Positions 21,189 through 60,206 of a stretch of DNA of 64,000 bases are shown piece by piece. The stretch is from Syngnathus acus (Eukaryota > Chordata > Actinopteri > Syngnathiformes > Syngnathidae). Position numbers and translations under genes: made by a program. Every line of letters starts with the position of its first letter. Position 1 is the stretch's first letter. The stretch is taken from NCBI RefSeq assembly GCF_901709675.1, contig NC_051088.1, positions 11,442,693 to 11,506,692 on the forward strand, given 5' to 3'. Below the pieces are notes generated by a model. That model was not told the DNA's origin and ran no database searches. It was given only the letters and a program-made list of their open reading frames with translations.

Positions 21189-22231
21189 AATGCTAGGTGG
21201 CTGCATGTTACCATGACAAGTCACATGTTTGAATTTGATCCCCTCATGATGTTAAGTTTATCTGGCATTAGAATATTAAATGAGGCATAACTGCAGTAAC
21301 TGTAGACTAGCATTAGATAAGCAATACTTGTATTAAATATCCATAACAAATATATTTGATGGGCTAGAATTTGTGCAACTTTGTCTATTTCTGTTTCCAC
21401 AGTGTCAAAAACTTTTTGCCTCTTGTGAGCTTGTTTTAAAGGCAATGAGAGGAGCCGCTTCCATTGGCCGGGAAGCAAATGTTCTTTAACGGCGCAAACG
21501 AACGCTTTAAACTGTGGATATCATGCACGTTATATGTTCACAAATTGAGCACTTTGCCACTTTGATATCATTTCAGTCGACAGTAAGTGACAATACAAGA
21601 TAAAATGGCCACCCCGAGAGACAAGAAGGGGTTGATTTTTCTGCTTCATTCATATTCCACAAATCCAAAATTGATCAGATTATCATATTTAGACTAGTAG
21701 GGGCGCAAAGAAATAATTAAGAACATTTTTGACTTGACTTTAATCGCAGTTGTTGAGAGGGGCGCTTTATCAGAAGACCTGCCACCATGTTTATGTCACC
21801 ATATAAACTTTGCTTCCACGAGAATACGTTCAAAGGCAGTGTGGCGGAGGACACGGCTGTAGCTAATATTATTTCTCGGAGGAAAAAAGCACGAACACAC
21901 TGAATTCACATCAGGCTTTAATTTAATCGGGATTTGTGCTCATCCTCCTTGACTGCAGAGTTCGTCAACTGAGATAATTAACTTTGGAAAGACATCCCAT
22001 CATCCAAACACTGTGATCTATTTGATTTGAAGCGTGTCCACTCAGGCAGCCGTTTCATTTGATGATCTCAATGTGTGTTTGTGTTTGGAGGGAGGTGTTA
22101 AAGGGATTTGTTCAGAGTAATTTGCATCCCCTCTGTGATTGGCTGATTAGACGTAGCTTAAGTTTTGGGGCCAGCACAGCGTTGAGAAGTTCATAGTGCA
22201 CGAAAAACGTAGGAGGAGGAGAATAGTCATC

Positions 22232-23279
22232 ATGGCCCAGAAAAACAACCGTAAGTTAGGATGAATTTTCTTTAATTAGCTGATTAGTTCAGGAATAATT
22301 GTCACATTCTGTGAGGTGTTTGTGGTTTTGTTATTCTCATCCAAAGATTTCTATAGTAACCTTTGTGATCCTGATTTGAGTTGTGCTTTTTACATTTGCT
22401 CTTTGCATCCATTTGGTACAGAAACTGCCTTAGTAAAACGAGAACACTGTTCTTAGCTTCCATATCAGAAAATCCAGCAAGAATGTTAAAGCTGCACATA
22501 GATTAGCCTCGCTGAGCTCTTTCTCCTGCTTCCTTCATTCAGTCCAGCTCAACATCAGGGAATACCGGCCCTCTGATCAACGTGTGGTCACAGAGTTGTT
22601 TTGTGACGGCGTTCGTGAGAACATATACCCGGCCTTCTTCAAGTCCATGAGCCACCCGGACCACGTGGGTGTGGCACTGAGCATCTCTATGGCCGGCTAC
22701 GTGCTCGGCGGCAGCTCCTACTTCCAGGCACTGCTCTTCGGCGCTGCATGGGCAGGGCTCATCTACTTCTGTTGCCACGAAATCTACGAGGGCTACATGC
22801 TAAGAAGGCTGAGCGCAGATATGGCTGATATCCAAGCCAACTATCTGGATAACCCAAATAATGGCTTCTGGGTGGCGGAGGCGGGAGACGGAGAACTGTC
22901 CCGGGTGGTGGGCATGGTGGTGATGACCGGGAGAAGGGAAACCGAAGAAGAGCATCATGACATCCTGAACGGCAGATTGGGGACAGGATCATCGGCCGAT
23001 GGGAGCGGCGATAGCGGAGAGATGTCCTTCTTAGTTGTGGCGTTCCCGTGGCGTCGCAGGAAGGTGGGCTCCCAGCTGACCCAGCGGGCATTGGACTTCT
23101 GCAAAGAACGGGGCTTCGCTCGTCTTTTGCTGGATGTTAGCTCGCCACAGACGGGGGCTATCTCCCTCCTCCGAAAGAGCGGTTTTATTCCGACGTCGTC
23201 GCACAACACCACGCACTCCAATCGCTGGATCTCCAAACTGGCCAGAATCAGTGTGACGCGCATGGAGAAATTCCTCTGA
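22232..23279 (+). CDS. NAT8/camello-like N-acetyltransferase
   Basis: The family consists of ER/Golgi membrane GNAT acetyltransferases using acetyl-CoA (human NAT8 makes mercapturates from cysteine conjugates). The coding exons are 22232-22250 (19 nt) and 22543-23279, giving 251 residues. The tiny first exon encodes MAQKNN and donates one base. The N-terminal segment NIREYRPSDQ matches NAT8 HIRKYQESDR. A hydrophobic segment follows at about residues 50-85, then MADIQANYL and FWVAEA, which match NAT8 MSDITKSYL and FWVAES. The C-terminal GNAT core follows, with GAISLLRKSGF. The acetyl-CoA loop reads RKVGSQ where NAT8 has RGQGIA, so the last Gly/Ala of the R-x-x-G-x-G/A motif is Gln. Between residues 130 and 165 lies an acidic then Gly/Ser-rich insertion not in NAT8. 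Two AATAAA signals follow at 23414 and 23432. The substrate cannot be inferred. Confidence 0.88.
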
Positions 23280-23413
23280 AAGACTCCAAGACCTCTTCCA
23301 ACCTGGACTGTGAAGCGCATATTTTCCACTTACATCATGCAATATAATTTGTAGCTCCACTCAAATAGATGTCAACCCAACTTCAATACCGGGGTATGTC
23401 ATCCACTTGACCA

Positions 23414-23437
23414 AATAAATACCTATCCTCAAATAAA
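23414..23437 (+). terminator. Poly(A) signals of the nat8-like gene
   Basis: AATAAA hexamers at 23414-23419 and 23432-23437 lie 135-155 nt after the stop codon at 23279. Confidence 0.6.
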
Positions 23438-23449
23438 AGCCTCCTTTTG

Positions 23450-26400
23450 TCTCGTCAAGAAAGAAGAAAAAGCTGTAATTACATTTGGTGACCTTTGATG
23501 TCACAAACAGATACGACTATATGTGTGATGCTGCAGTTGACCAAAGAGTTGAAAGAGACAAATGGTTTCAGTGTACTGTGTTGTGCCGTTTGAGGGAAAT
23601 GTTTGGGCTCAGAAAAAAAACAAAAAACAGAAGCGCTATCTGATGTCCACTGACAAAAAGAGAGAGTGCCTCCCTTGTGGGGGAGTGAGTTTGCAAGGAC
23701 TTGGTGTTAAAATGAGTTTAGTCCATGTGGGACAAACACAAGTAGTCGAGTAGTGCCCAGAAAAATGATGAGAAGCAGTTGAAGAGGTTGTAATATCAAA
23801 TCGACATTATTTTCATTGCAGGTTCCAGAACGGCCCGGTACTTTTATCTCTACCTGTCTATCACAGATTTCACGAGTGGACGAGTCTCAGCCGCTGGTTT
23901 TGCTGCGATTCAAAAACAAGATTGTAATTGCACGATGTGGCGATGTCGCAAATTCTAGTCCGTCAAATGCAGAAAATGTTTCACACAGATGAAAAATGAT
24001 TTCATGAGTCTTTTCACAACAGTCGTGTAGATCTACAGTTCATGTTCAACATGGATGGTATAAATGGATGTGACTGTTTAAAGAGTATTTGCACTTTTCC
24101 TGGCAGGCATTAGCAGAAGTTTAAATGGTATTGCGTAACATTGTGACATACTTTATGGTCATTGTAGCATTGATTGCCTCATTCACTGCCAGCGCAGTTA
24201 AAATAGATCTTTGACGTCCATGGTAGTGAATGAGTTAAATAACTCATCTAATCATTTGTCCAAAATTTACAGAGACAATACTATATGTGGATGATGGCAT
24301 TGGCATATTCTTTATCATCATGTTCGTTCGTTTTCAAAACTGTTTTTTTTTTTTTACCCTATTTGTTTGTGTTCAATTGAATTAATGTCCGTGTGCAACA
24401 TACCATGGACAATAAATAGCGCCCGTGTTGCGGTCTAGCTATTGTTCTTGGGGGTGCTCAAATATGTGAGAAGTTGAGTCATTTGGAGGTGGGGGAGAAC
24501 TTTGTGTTAAGCCGCTTTCCAGGGAGAAGTTGAATCCGTCTACCTCGGAGGAATTAATGCCAGCCGTCTTCTAAGACCTCACAACTCTTTGCTTAAAATA
24601 CCAATGAAAAATGCAATAGTGTCAGGACACTGGGAGACTTCAAATTCTTTGGAGCTGAAAGAGTGCGGCATACAAAGAGGATAAAGAACGGAGTATAACG
24701 CATTGCATTCAGGCCGGCATGCACGATGAAAATACTGAGATTAGAACTAAGGACAAACAAAAGAATAACAGAGGAGTGTGCAGGCGCAACTTCATTTGTT
24801 ATCATGTCGCATGATTGCAGGGCATGTGTTGTATTGTGTTGATTGAAGTTGCATAGTATAAAATGTATCTTTCAAATCATCTAATGCCTGAACTCGGTCC
24901 CAATCAGCACTCAAACCAAACAAACAAAATAACATGGAGCGAAAATCAAATGCATTGAGTTTGCACGAAGCACAGAATCCATGATGGCTGCTGGTGGGTC
25001 TCCACAGTGGGACATCTTTGAGTTTTGACATCTCCGGCTGTTTTTGTTTGTACTCACCTCTGTTATTTGTTGGATTTTATTCATTTTAAAACTGCCCACT
25101 GTTGCTGTGCTATCGGCTAAAAAATGTTTGTCCCCCTCTACGCTTTTTTTTTTCTCCATGTTTATTGCTCAGGATTTGACTTGCATCTGTGTGAAGGCTT
25201 TTGAAATGGAAATAAGAGCTGATGCTACAAGAGGGGCATAAAGGGCGAGGCCGACCAGCGACTGCTGATGAGGATCAACTTTTTGGGAATGAACACGCAT
25301 GTTGGCAGCCGCTGCGAGCATCCCATGCTCACCTTCCTGCGGGAATGGAATGAGTTGGGTTTTTAATTATCAAACTATGATTTCTAAATGAGTTTTTGGT
25401 GTGTGTCAAAACTGATAATAACTGAAGACAGTGACGAGCCTGGGGAGATTCCAACATGCTGGTGAAGAGACAGACTGTTCTCTCTTCAAAGCGCTCAGAG
25501 ATTACTAACCTTCACTCTGCAGTAAAAGATGCGAATAAAAACACTGGCGAGACAATTAAATGACACGGTGGCATCAAGGTCTTTATAATTATTGTTGACG
25601 GCATGAGCAGAACTAATCGTTTTTCAAACCAAATATATAATAGTCTGCAAGGGATTGACCTTCTTTTTAACATAAATTCCAAATATATAGTCGATAAGAT
25701 AGCATATGAGAGTGGAAGATGTCAGACAGGGCTAATACTGCATTAGGGGCAGGCAGAGCAGTGCCCCACCAAATCCAACTGATAGTGGTGGAGTTTTTCC
25801 TTTGCAATACAGTGAACATGGAAGCTGCTTGGCCAACGCTTTGTTCCGATTTAAAAAAAAAAAAATTCTCATAGTAAAAAGGAAAATGGAATAATCCATT
25901 CCAGCGTCTAAAAACACATCAAGTAATTTTCACATTTTTTAATCAGAGATGCAAGAAAATATTTGTAAATAATAACAATAATAATGTTTATGAATTAAAA
26001 GTTATGTCTGCAACAGATGGAATTTGATCTGAAACATCACATCTATGAATGGTAAAATCCATTCATTTTATCCATTCCTCTATTTTCACATATCCACCAA
26101 AAGTGAGTGAATGATTGTCTACATGTGCTCTGGTCCACTGCAGGTTTTAGTTACAGGGTCACATGTTCATATGTTGAGACGCTAAACCTCAGAGCAGTTT
26201 TTAAAAAATCTAGTCAATCAAAGTGTTTTAATAATTACAATTATCAACGAAATCATGCAAAAAGGTTCATTTAAAGCTTGATGTATGTTTTCTGTCATAT
26301 AGGTTATGTAAGGTCACAACAACTTTATTTTGAAATTCCACTTGGGGAACAATTTCTCCAAATCTGGAATGGCCCACTGTGTGTACGACTGGAGTTTATT

Positions 26401-29400
26401 TTTTCTTCTTCTGACAGAATACGATAGTGGCACACAACAGCCGTGATTTGTAATGAAGAACTGAATGATCAAAAGAGCGCATGCAGGAAGCCAGAAGATG
26501 CTCTCATCAGGCATCATTGTTGGCGCTTTGTCATTCATGCCGAGTCGGCTCAACGTTTCTCTCTTATGTTGCCTTCTTGTCAACACGACTCAGCGACTTC
26601 CCTCACCTCGTCGTCGCAATCACGCTGAGGGACCAAAACCACCATCACTCATTTGACCTCTTTGGGGTTTGCTGCTGTTTAGATGCTTAGCGAGCGTTCC
26701 AGAATAAAATCACTGTGTTTTAGTCAAGACTGTTACGGAATGAGTTGAGAGAAGGTCACAAATATCTGGAAACTATTGAATCAATACCAAACATTGTAGG
26801 ACAACATTCTTCATGTGGGGTTTGAAATTTTGCCATTAAAATCTCTGCAGTCTTTCAATTTTGAAATAAAAAAAACATTTACTGGTTCTCCTTTAACAGC
26901 TTGAGAGACGTCTTAATATAACACGTAGCCGCAGGGTCACTCAGCTATTTTTCACTTTCAAATTTATTCAACGGGCTGGATTTAACCAACAAACTGGATG
27001 TTTGACACCCTGCGTATAGAGCACTGTGATTTGTTTTTCCAATTTAAACATCATTGCTATGGACAGGAAATGTTTTTGCTATGATTGTTTTTTTACCCTG
27101 GAGTGAGGCGAGATTCAAAACGTGGACATTAACAAAGTTTAAAAAGCCGACATTCATGAAAAGGAGCTATCTTTTGGCTGGGAGTAATTTTATCAAGATG
27201 AAAAGTTATCTACCCTTTTCCTCCCTCTCAAAGAGCCACTTGGGTCTGAACATTCTGTAATATATTTTTCTACAGCTAGACTTTTCATCATTTTTTTTTT
27301 GCACATTCAAATGTGTTGTTGAATTTCTTAGGGCCATCTCAAGATGTTGATCCCCCATTCCTGCTCACTCACATAATTAGTCGTGGAAAAAGTTTGTTTT
27401 CCTGTGCAGTGAACCCTCTCTCGTCATGGAGGAAGGGACTGGGTTGACCCGTGAATAGAGAAATGCACGTCGAAGTGATGGCTATTGAAATGCATATGGG
27501 ACGTTTTGCACTCAAATAAAAAAAAAAAATAATGTGTTAAAAATCCCAAGTTACAAGTCACCAAGACTCCAACTACCTCACAATGATTGCCTCACCCCAT
27601 CTGCAGTTGAGTAAACAAGCCAGCCTCTAATTTTCGGACATATGCTGATACTGTATGCTGTCATTTGAATATCTTTTTATAATAGTATTATTTCAAGAGT
27701 TTACAATCTGCCTGCGTCTGTCACAAGGTTTAAAACACTTCTTTGTGTGCTAATCATGAGTCACGCGCTGCCTGTGACCTCACGCCGCCATCTAATGAGT
27801 GAAAGTTCAAGTGGCGTTCAGCAAGCCGATCACGTGGAGGAACTGCTGCTAGCCTCAAGGCAACACAATGGCTGCCTTGACACTATCCAAAGGCACAATC
27901 CAAATTGTTGACAAGTGACGTTAACTTTAACCTAAGATGAATTTGACTTCAATCAGTACAAATTAGATTTTTATTAGAAAAAAATAGCCATACAATCCAG
28001 TCAAAAACATCACAGTCTCTAGAAAACGCTGACTTGGCTATTTAGCCCAACAGTTGTCTGACCCGTAACAAAAGCCTCCCTTCAACAAAAAAGAAAAGGA
28101 AACACACATCAATAACTGACACTGGAAGAAGAACAGAAGATTTGTTCTGAGAATATGAAATGGAAAGCAATGCCTGTGAAAAAAGATTTCAAGATTTAAT
28201 CCTAATTTGAAACCTTAAATCGAGTTTGAAACCCTACTTTGAGACGATCTGAGTCAATATTTAGGGCTTATTAAAAAAGTAGTGTAAGACAAGTGATACA
28301 AAATAAATAAACGACATTTGTAAAATAATCTAATAACAGACACCAAGAGATAAAAAAATACCTGGTCTGACCCAGATGTTGGTTCATTTTTGTGTGCATG
28401 CCAAACTCTACTTCCTGTTTCTTTTCTAGCTAAGCGATTCCTCTTACATTCACCTCCACCTTAATGCCGTCATTTTCAATCAAAGTCATTTCTGCGCTTG
28501 TTTTTCATAGGAGCTGCCGTGACAGAAAGCAGACCGCCCTTATCCTTCATCACAGACCAGACTGGCACTTCAATGACGTCCATCAACTTGCCATAATGCA
28601 GCTTGCTCACAGAATCATGCAAAGGTAAAAATTGAGGGCAGGGTTGGTGGGAGGTCTGCTGAAAGCCGGCATGTCACTCGTGGTTAGCGTCATGACAAGG
28701 GCAAGGATGAGCCGAGCAGGAGATGATTGGTCCCCTTTTCCCAAAAGGCTTTTCCCTTAAAAGACAGGAGTGATATTTTTTAGGAGGATTGCGCCAGTGA
28801 TGTATATCATGACATGCTAGCAATCACCACCACAGGCAGAAAAATCAGCCTGAACTCTAACAACTTTGTGTGGCAAAATTCAAAAAGAACCACGGTATGA
28901 CCCTCAAATTGCGCTCCAAACATGGCTGCACATCTTGGACAGTGGTGGTTCTCACAAGGATTCACCCAAATTAATCTGAACTGGGCGGTTGAGAGATGAT
29001 CATTCTTTTTCTAGTCTATCATTTAAATGTGAGATGTAAATTACACAGCTGACATTGTTTGCATCTGAGCAAAATTGAACGATTTGAAATCCTCCACAAT
29101 GTGTTTCAACACAGTTCAAGTTGTGCCAGGGCAATGTGAACTTGTTTTGAGAAGAGAAAAAAAAAAACAGGCCTGGTTGTGCCTAGCGACAATGGCTGGG
29201 AAAGAGCTGCTGGTTGGGTCAAGGGCGTCTTTAGTGCCCGCTCCCCTCAACAGAAATTTGTTTTGTTCCCTTAAGTGGCTGTGGGAGTGAAAGGAATGAA
29301 ATGTTCTCTTCCTTCATGGGCATTGCACCTTTGACGGGAAGCAGGGTCACACACATCAACATCATCATCATCATCACGAGCCACCGTGTTTTTCCTCATT

Positions 29401-31020
29401 AGATAGACTCCATGCCGCTCTGACTAATGCTTAGTTACAGTTCACTTCAGGGGGTATTTATGTGACCCAGTGGATGCAATCAAGGAGAACGCTGGAACGT
29501 GAAAAGTATAAAGCTCTGGAAAAATGGAAGCAAAAAGAATGCTACACTTTTATGACTTTTTTTGTTAGTCGAAATGGCCAATATTTGTGTCTAGGAGTTG
29601 TTGTCAGTAGTTGATAGTAGTAGCTCCTCCTGTAAGTGGCATCTGTGTTATTTTTTTTCATCATGACTGGGATCTCTCTTAACTCCCTTAATGATAGGTT
29701 AAGATGATTCCCACTTCAGAAAATGGAAGTGAAAGAAATTAGATGAGTAAAATGATTACAAACTGAAAGTAAATGTTCTGTGCGGATGTATCTTTGATTC
29801 CAAACGAACTTTTCTTACAATCTTTTCAAGGAATCGCTCCATCAAAGAGTACAACTATTTGCAAAAGAAAAGAATGATTTTTTTCACTCAGGGTGTGATT
29901 TGATAAAAACCTTGCCAAAGAAGCACGAGTTCAAATGATAAAATCCAAGCCCCAAAGAGTCTCTCTTATCTGTCACAGTTAAATCCAAAATACGTGGGGA
30001 TAATCTTTCAATGAAAGCTTTCCTTTTATAAGTTGTGCCATTAGGAATGTCAATTTATCTAGCGATTCACCACATGTTTTAAAGTGCTCATAAAATGGAA
30101 TGTAGGTGGTGAATGTAAGTCAGGAAAAAAAACCCAAGTCAATCCACTGGCATTCATTTGGAGAATTTCTCTTTGCAAACGTTTATTAAACTCACAAGAA
30201 AGCTTGTTATCACAACAGTGTACCAATGCGTTCCCAAGCAGAACTATTTGTAGCTATAATATGTTGCTGATGAAAAAAAAAACATGCAGGCATGGGGAGA
30301 ACATCCAAACTCCACACAGCATGGGCCAAGATTTGGATGTAAAACTGAAAAATAACCTGTTAGGAATGAATTGCACCTTGCACAGCAGTCAGTACAACTC
30401 CAAGGTCGTTCAGCACAATTAAAATGACAAGGAGAAGTTTACAAGAGTTTAGTAAACGGATCAGGTAACATCCTAGCTTCTTCTGTTTCTTCACTTTATG
30501 TTCTTGTAATTTGTACTTTCTCTGAGTATGCTGCTTTTCACAGGTCAGTCTTGGTATTGCAACAGACATCCTTTTCAGGGAGATTTATGATTATAGGTCA
30601 AAATCTTGTTACGTGTTCGGTAGGGGTCAAACTGACTGGATGGCTAATCGATGCGCTGGCTTTACGACTCCTGAATAATGGTCATAGATTGTGTTTGATT
30701 AATCGGGAATCACGTGTTTTGGCATGAATAAAACAGATGGCTCGTAGGTCATCGGTCGGTGAAGCAAACTAGCAGTGGTGCCTGAGGCGTGTAGAAATGT
30801 TTCTCTAAAATGAGACTGGTAGAAGATTCACTTGCAAAAATGTAAGTGTATACTGTAATGAAATGTAATAAAAGCCCACCTAAAAAGGCTTTTGTTAATG
30901 CTAGCCAATAAACAACATTACATTGACCCTCGGCATATTTATCAATCGCCCTACACTAACAGTGAAAAGACAGACAAGCACGGCTTATACGATGAAACCA
31001 AGACAAGCAGCGGTTGCCCC
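23450..31020. other. Gene-poor stretch between the nat8-like gene and cbln4
   Basis: No exon of a known gene is recognised in about 7.5 kb on either strand. DOK5 lies in this interval in human, but I found no PH or PTB-type exon here. The DNA is AT-rich with short chance open frames and a SINE-like fragment near 30285-30330. Regulatory elements for cbln4 could be present but cannot be read from one sequence. Confidence 0.4.
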
Positions 31021-32876
31021 ATAACTTCTTTATTGTATGTTGTAATATGATGTGAATGAGTGAACTTTTGGAGACACACAAACGTTGTCAACAGAGAAAA
31101 TTAGGGATGGAGAAGTACCGATACCAGATATCTACATCGGTACCGTTAGCAGTCTTGTGGCCATTTTATGATCAGATACTATAAATTAGAAGAATCAAAA
31201 ATCGCCCTTAATTTCATTAAGAGGACTACAACTCCAAGTTTGACCTTTTCTTCTTTCGGCTCGTGGCTGTGCTGTAAAATCGTAAATAATGACATTTTAA
31301 ATCAACCCCAAATAATCGCGTATTAAATTAATAGGTCATTCATTATAGGACACCTTCGCTATAATCAGTTAGTTTGAGTTAGTTTTGAAAATATGTAGTA
31401 TCAGTTAGTTTTATTTTTGTTTTGTAAATGAGAAGGTTTTTTTCAATTTTAGTTTTAGTTATTTCATTTGTTTTCATTTACTAAAATAACCTTAATATGC
31501 ATCCATTTTAGCCACGTTAGCTTAACATGTGCATGAATTGGCCTCAATACATCAAAATGTTGCTTTCATTGCCTATGATGAGTTCAAAACATTTTGTTCA
31601 ATTTTCTAAAAGGAATCAAAATGTGCACTGTGTAACATACTCTGAGGATCTGAAACTCAATGATTTAAATAGTCTGTTCCATGGTCAAACTGTGAACCAT
31701 CATAAAACCTTTACAGATCATGTTTTAGGTAACATTTTAACGTTCTCAACTCTTATGCAATTGCAAGTAAAACTGTCTTCCATAAAATGATGGGACATAA
31801 AAAAACAGTCATATGTGTAATATATATTATAAAGGCATTGATTTGCTTTACAGTCCCACCTCACACTTGTCATATCAATTTTCTTTAAACATTCTTCATC
31901 ATCCTATAAATGCAAAATAAAAGGCTAAAAGGAAATAATGCTGTCTTCGCTTTGAGAACTAGCAACGGTGTATGCTGACCAAGTCTTTCCGATTCCAGTG
32001 TCCTTTCACTGAACATCCTGTATACAGGGTAACGTTTCTGTTTACGATTGTCCCGAATGCACCGTACGACATTCCAAGATTACAATGTGTGCAATTGGAA
32101 GATGTCGTTGCGCCCCATCTTGAATATTAATGACCATATCGTAATGACAAAGCAAAGTCCAGCGCTTTTAATGACTCCATTCACTTTTGCGGTCTTATCA
32201 TTGAACCTTAGTTGCCCAATTCAAAAAGCCATTATGATTTCCTTGTATTGCTTCTTGGATGTTACCTCCATACTTCCTATCGGCGTACATGTGTTTTTCA
32301 CTTTCGTCATATGTAAAAATGTGGTTTACGTCAATACCTTAGAAATGGAACTCTACTGTTTTGGCTGACTCTGGAGTCATATCTTCTTCCCATAATCTGG
32401 TTCGCTAACAGTGTACAACCTCGTGGCTGTTCGGCTTTTGAGGTTCCAATGTGTGTAAATGTGACTTGATGAAAATTTCTTGTCAGTTGAGACAGCACCT
32501 TCTTTTAACATGCAGCGTCAGATAACAGAGGACACTATGGACATTCATTTTAATATATCACATATACAGCATATAGAAAAATAAAAAGCTGTTTTCATTG
32601 TTGTCATATAACGGACATGTATTTTTTTTTTAATTGAGGGTATGTTTGGGAGGTTAGCTACGTTTAAAGCAGATGTCATATCAAATGGGTTTTAGCGACA
32701 AACTAAAAAGCTCAGTTAGCAAAAAGGCAGACACACCTGAGCAACAGTTGTCATGACAACAAAGCGCTTGCAGGGTGTGGAAGGCTTCTCTCTGGGAGCA
32801 TCTTGATTGACAGGATCACGCTAAACAAAGCATCTTCAAAACCCAGTTTTGTGATGCTGCTTTGGCAGTCATGTTT

Positions 32877-32882
32877 TTATTT
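32877..32882 (-). terminator. cbln4 proximal poly(A) signal
   Basis: AATAAA on the minus strand lies 68 nt after the cbln4 stop codon. A second hexamer at about 31029-31034 would give a 3' untranslated region near 1.9 kb. Confidence 0.45.
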
Positions 32883-32949
32883 ATGCAGCGACGACACATC
32901 ACGAAAGAGAAGTCGGTCACTTTACAAACCGTTGTGGTTTTCTTATTAT

Positions 32950-36519
<3,570 letters not shown>

Positions 36520-37080
36520 TTACCCCGCGAGTTGTCCACTAGCGGCTCCGCACATGCGCCGCGTACACTAGAGACACCCTCATCGCGCACGGCATCCTTG
36601 TTGAGTCCAAATTCCCAGCTCGAAAAACGTCTGAGCGTGTCATTTAAATAAAGCAAGCAAATGAGTAAAGTTGGTGCGTATGCGTGCGCAAATCAAAACC
36701 TTGATGCAAGTCAAAGGATGATGCGCCTCCAGTAGCCTGGGTCCGTCCGCTCCACGCACAGATCTGAAGATATTTGCTCAGTGGTGCTGCGTGATTGCGC
36801 GCCCAAACGCAGCCAGCCAAGCTCTCTGCGCGCACGCGCACCCGAACCTCAATTAACAATTGTCAGATACCGTCTTGCACGTTACACGCACCATCTCACC
36901 TGCAAGTTGCGACAAGAACTTGACTTAGGGCAATTAGCAGTGTCTTCAATTCATGTTTGCTCATCAATTGGTTCCATTGGTTTTGTTGATCACAATTTAG
37001 ACAAAATAGGTGGGATACTATTTTCATCGAGCTGCTGGGTTTATCTAGATAAGACTCAACTGCAGTTATACTTTAAGTTG

Positions 37081-37083
37081 TAT

Positions 37084-37130
<47 letters not shown>

Positions 37131-37132
37131 TT
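37081..37132. repeat. (TTTA)n microsatellite
   Basis: An uninterrupted TTTA tetranucleotide array of about 13 copies lies upstream of cbln4. Confidence 0.95.
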
Positions 37133-37318
37133 TGCGCTATTTACCTGTCAGTTGAGTAGAAGCACTTGTGGCTAAAGCCACACTGTGGCAGGGTTTTTGC
37201 AATTTGCAATCAGTTTCTTTGCACACGATTTGACAATCGTGCTTTTTTCTTTATGGATCAATAAATAGTTGGCGAACTTGGTACTTCAAGACATTGTCTT
37301 CCAATATGAACAAAAGTC

Positions 37319-37684
37319 CATCCATCCATCCATTTTCTGAACCGCTTAGTCCCCACGGGGGTCGCGGGAGTGCTGGAGCCTATCCCAGCCGTCAACGGGC
37401 AGTAGGCGAGGGACACCCTGAACCGGTTGCCAGCTGATCGCAGGGCACACAGAGACAAACAGCCATTTGCACTCGCACTCACACCTAGGGACAATTTGGA
37501 GTCTTCAATCGGCCTACCAAGCATGTTTTTGGGATGCGGGAGGAAACCGGAGTGCCCGGAGAAAACCCACGTGGGCCCGGGGAGAACATGCAAACTCCAC
37601 ACAGGGAGGGCCGGAGGTGGAATCGAACCCGCACCCTCCTAACTGTGAGGCGGACGTGCTACCCAGTGCGCCACCGAGCCGCCC
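37319..37684 (-). mobile_element. tRNA-derived SINE with 13-bp target-site duplication
   Basis: On the minus strand the element starts at 37684 with a tRNA-like head: an A-box-like GGTGGCGCACTGGGTAGCAC and a B box GGTTCGATTCC. A conserved body and an (ATGG)n tail at 37319 follow. The 13-bp sequence ATGAACAAAAGTC flanks both sides (37306-37318 and 37685-37697) without mismatch, indicating a fairly recent insertion. Degenerate relatives occur at 15715-16005 and 59800-59940. Confidence 0.9.
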
Positions 37685-38662
37685 ATGAACAAAAGTCTTT
37701 TTTTAAAATGTTTTTTATTGTTGCACCGAGTTGTGTCCAGTCTCGTTCAGCTATTTTGTTCTTTATGCTACATACAAAGCAAGAATGCTTGGATTACTTT
37801 TTTTGATTCTTTTCATTCTCTCAGCTAGTCTATTGGCAACTTGGAGCAGACATCACCACGTAGTAGAGTCGATGAATGGCTGGGACAGTATATCGGGAAA
37901 CACAATCAGACAAAGTCAAACGCATAAGAATGAAATCACTCAAAAACAAAATGTTTATCTCAGAAACACATCATTTATTCATTCAATAGTACTCCAAATA
38001 CAGTCCATTTAAACGCAGCCAACAACCGTCCCACTTTCCTGAAGTGCAAAATGGCCATCAAAAGACACAGCATAATACCCAAAACACATGAATGAAGTGG
38101 TGGTTTATGCAAGAATTTAAGTAAACTATTTCCTTCTTTTAAACCAAGTCAGACAGTAGTCTCAACACTAGTTGTATTGTTTTCAGTCATGTGGACATTA
38201 ATAGAATATTTAGCAAAATTACACCAAAAAAAATACAAAACTGCAGAGGGTGGTGCAAGAATTCATTTTCCCCATTTGAGTATCTATGGCATTACCCCCA
38301 AAATTATAATGGCACTGCCCAGCTGCTCATCGTCACGCATGAACCAGGAAGATGTCTGCGAACTAACAAACAGATGGACAAACAAACACAAATAGGATTT
38401 TTTTTTTGTCGGCGCCAAGACATGCATTCGTATCCCTTCATACACTTGTATTGCAGTCTTGGTAATTAAAATATTGTTTGTATGTTTAATTAAGGTTTTA
38501 CAGTGTGGAATTGAAAACACATGGTTTCTATTTCCATTATTTGACAGAATGAGTTTTCACCATCTGATTGCTTGATTTAAAAATGCTGGAAAACAGGAAC
38601 AGAAACCAAATGGTTGATATTCTTGTCATGTATAGAGAATAAATTCTAATTTCCATTGCCAT

Positions 38663-60206
<21,544 letters not shown>

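Larger units (their letters stand above)
13610..22190. other. Gene-poor stretch between pfdn4 and the nat8-like gene
   Basis: No protein exon is recognisable on either strand in about 8.5 kb. It holds a GGGTCA-rich repeat (14930-15080), an old SINE copy (15715-16005), a 22-bp tandem repeat (16803-16895), a TIR-bounded MITE (17139-17505), a SINE fragment (about 18735-18815) and a LINE-like 3' end (about 21090-21188). These are listed separately where supportable. The rest is AT-rich with short unstructured open frames. Confidence 0.5.

Noticed and set aside
22759-23360. Minus-strand open frames over the nat8-like gene
   Set aside because: They are shadows of the GC-rich coding exon on the opposite strand.
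32048-32368. 106-codon plus-strand open frame downstream of cbln4
   Set aside because: It is antisense to the likely long 3' untranslated region of cbln4 and has no family resemblance.
37258-37806. Open frames in 37.3-37.8 kb
   Set aside because: They lie in the tRNA-derived SINE, which has a clean target-site duplication.
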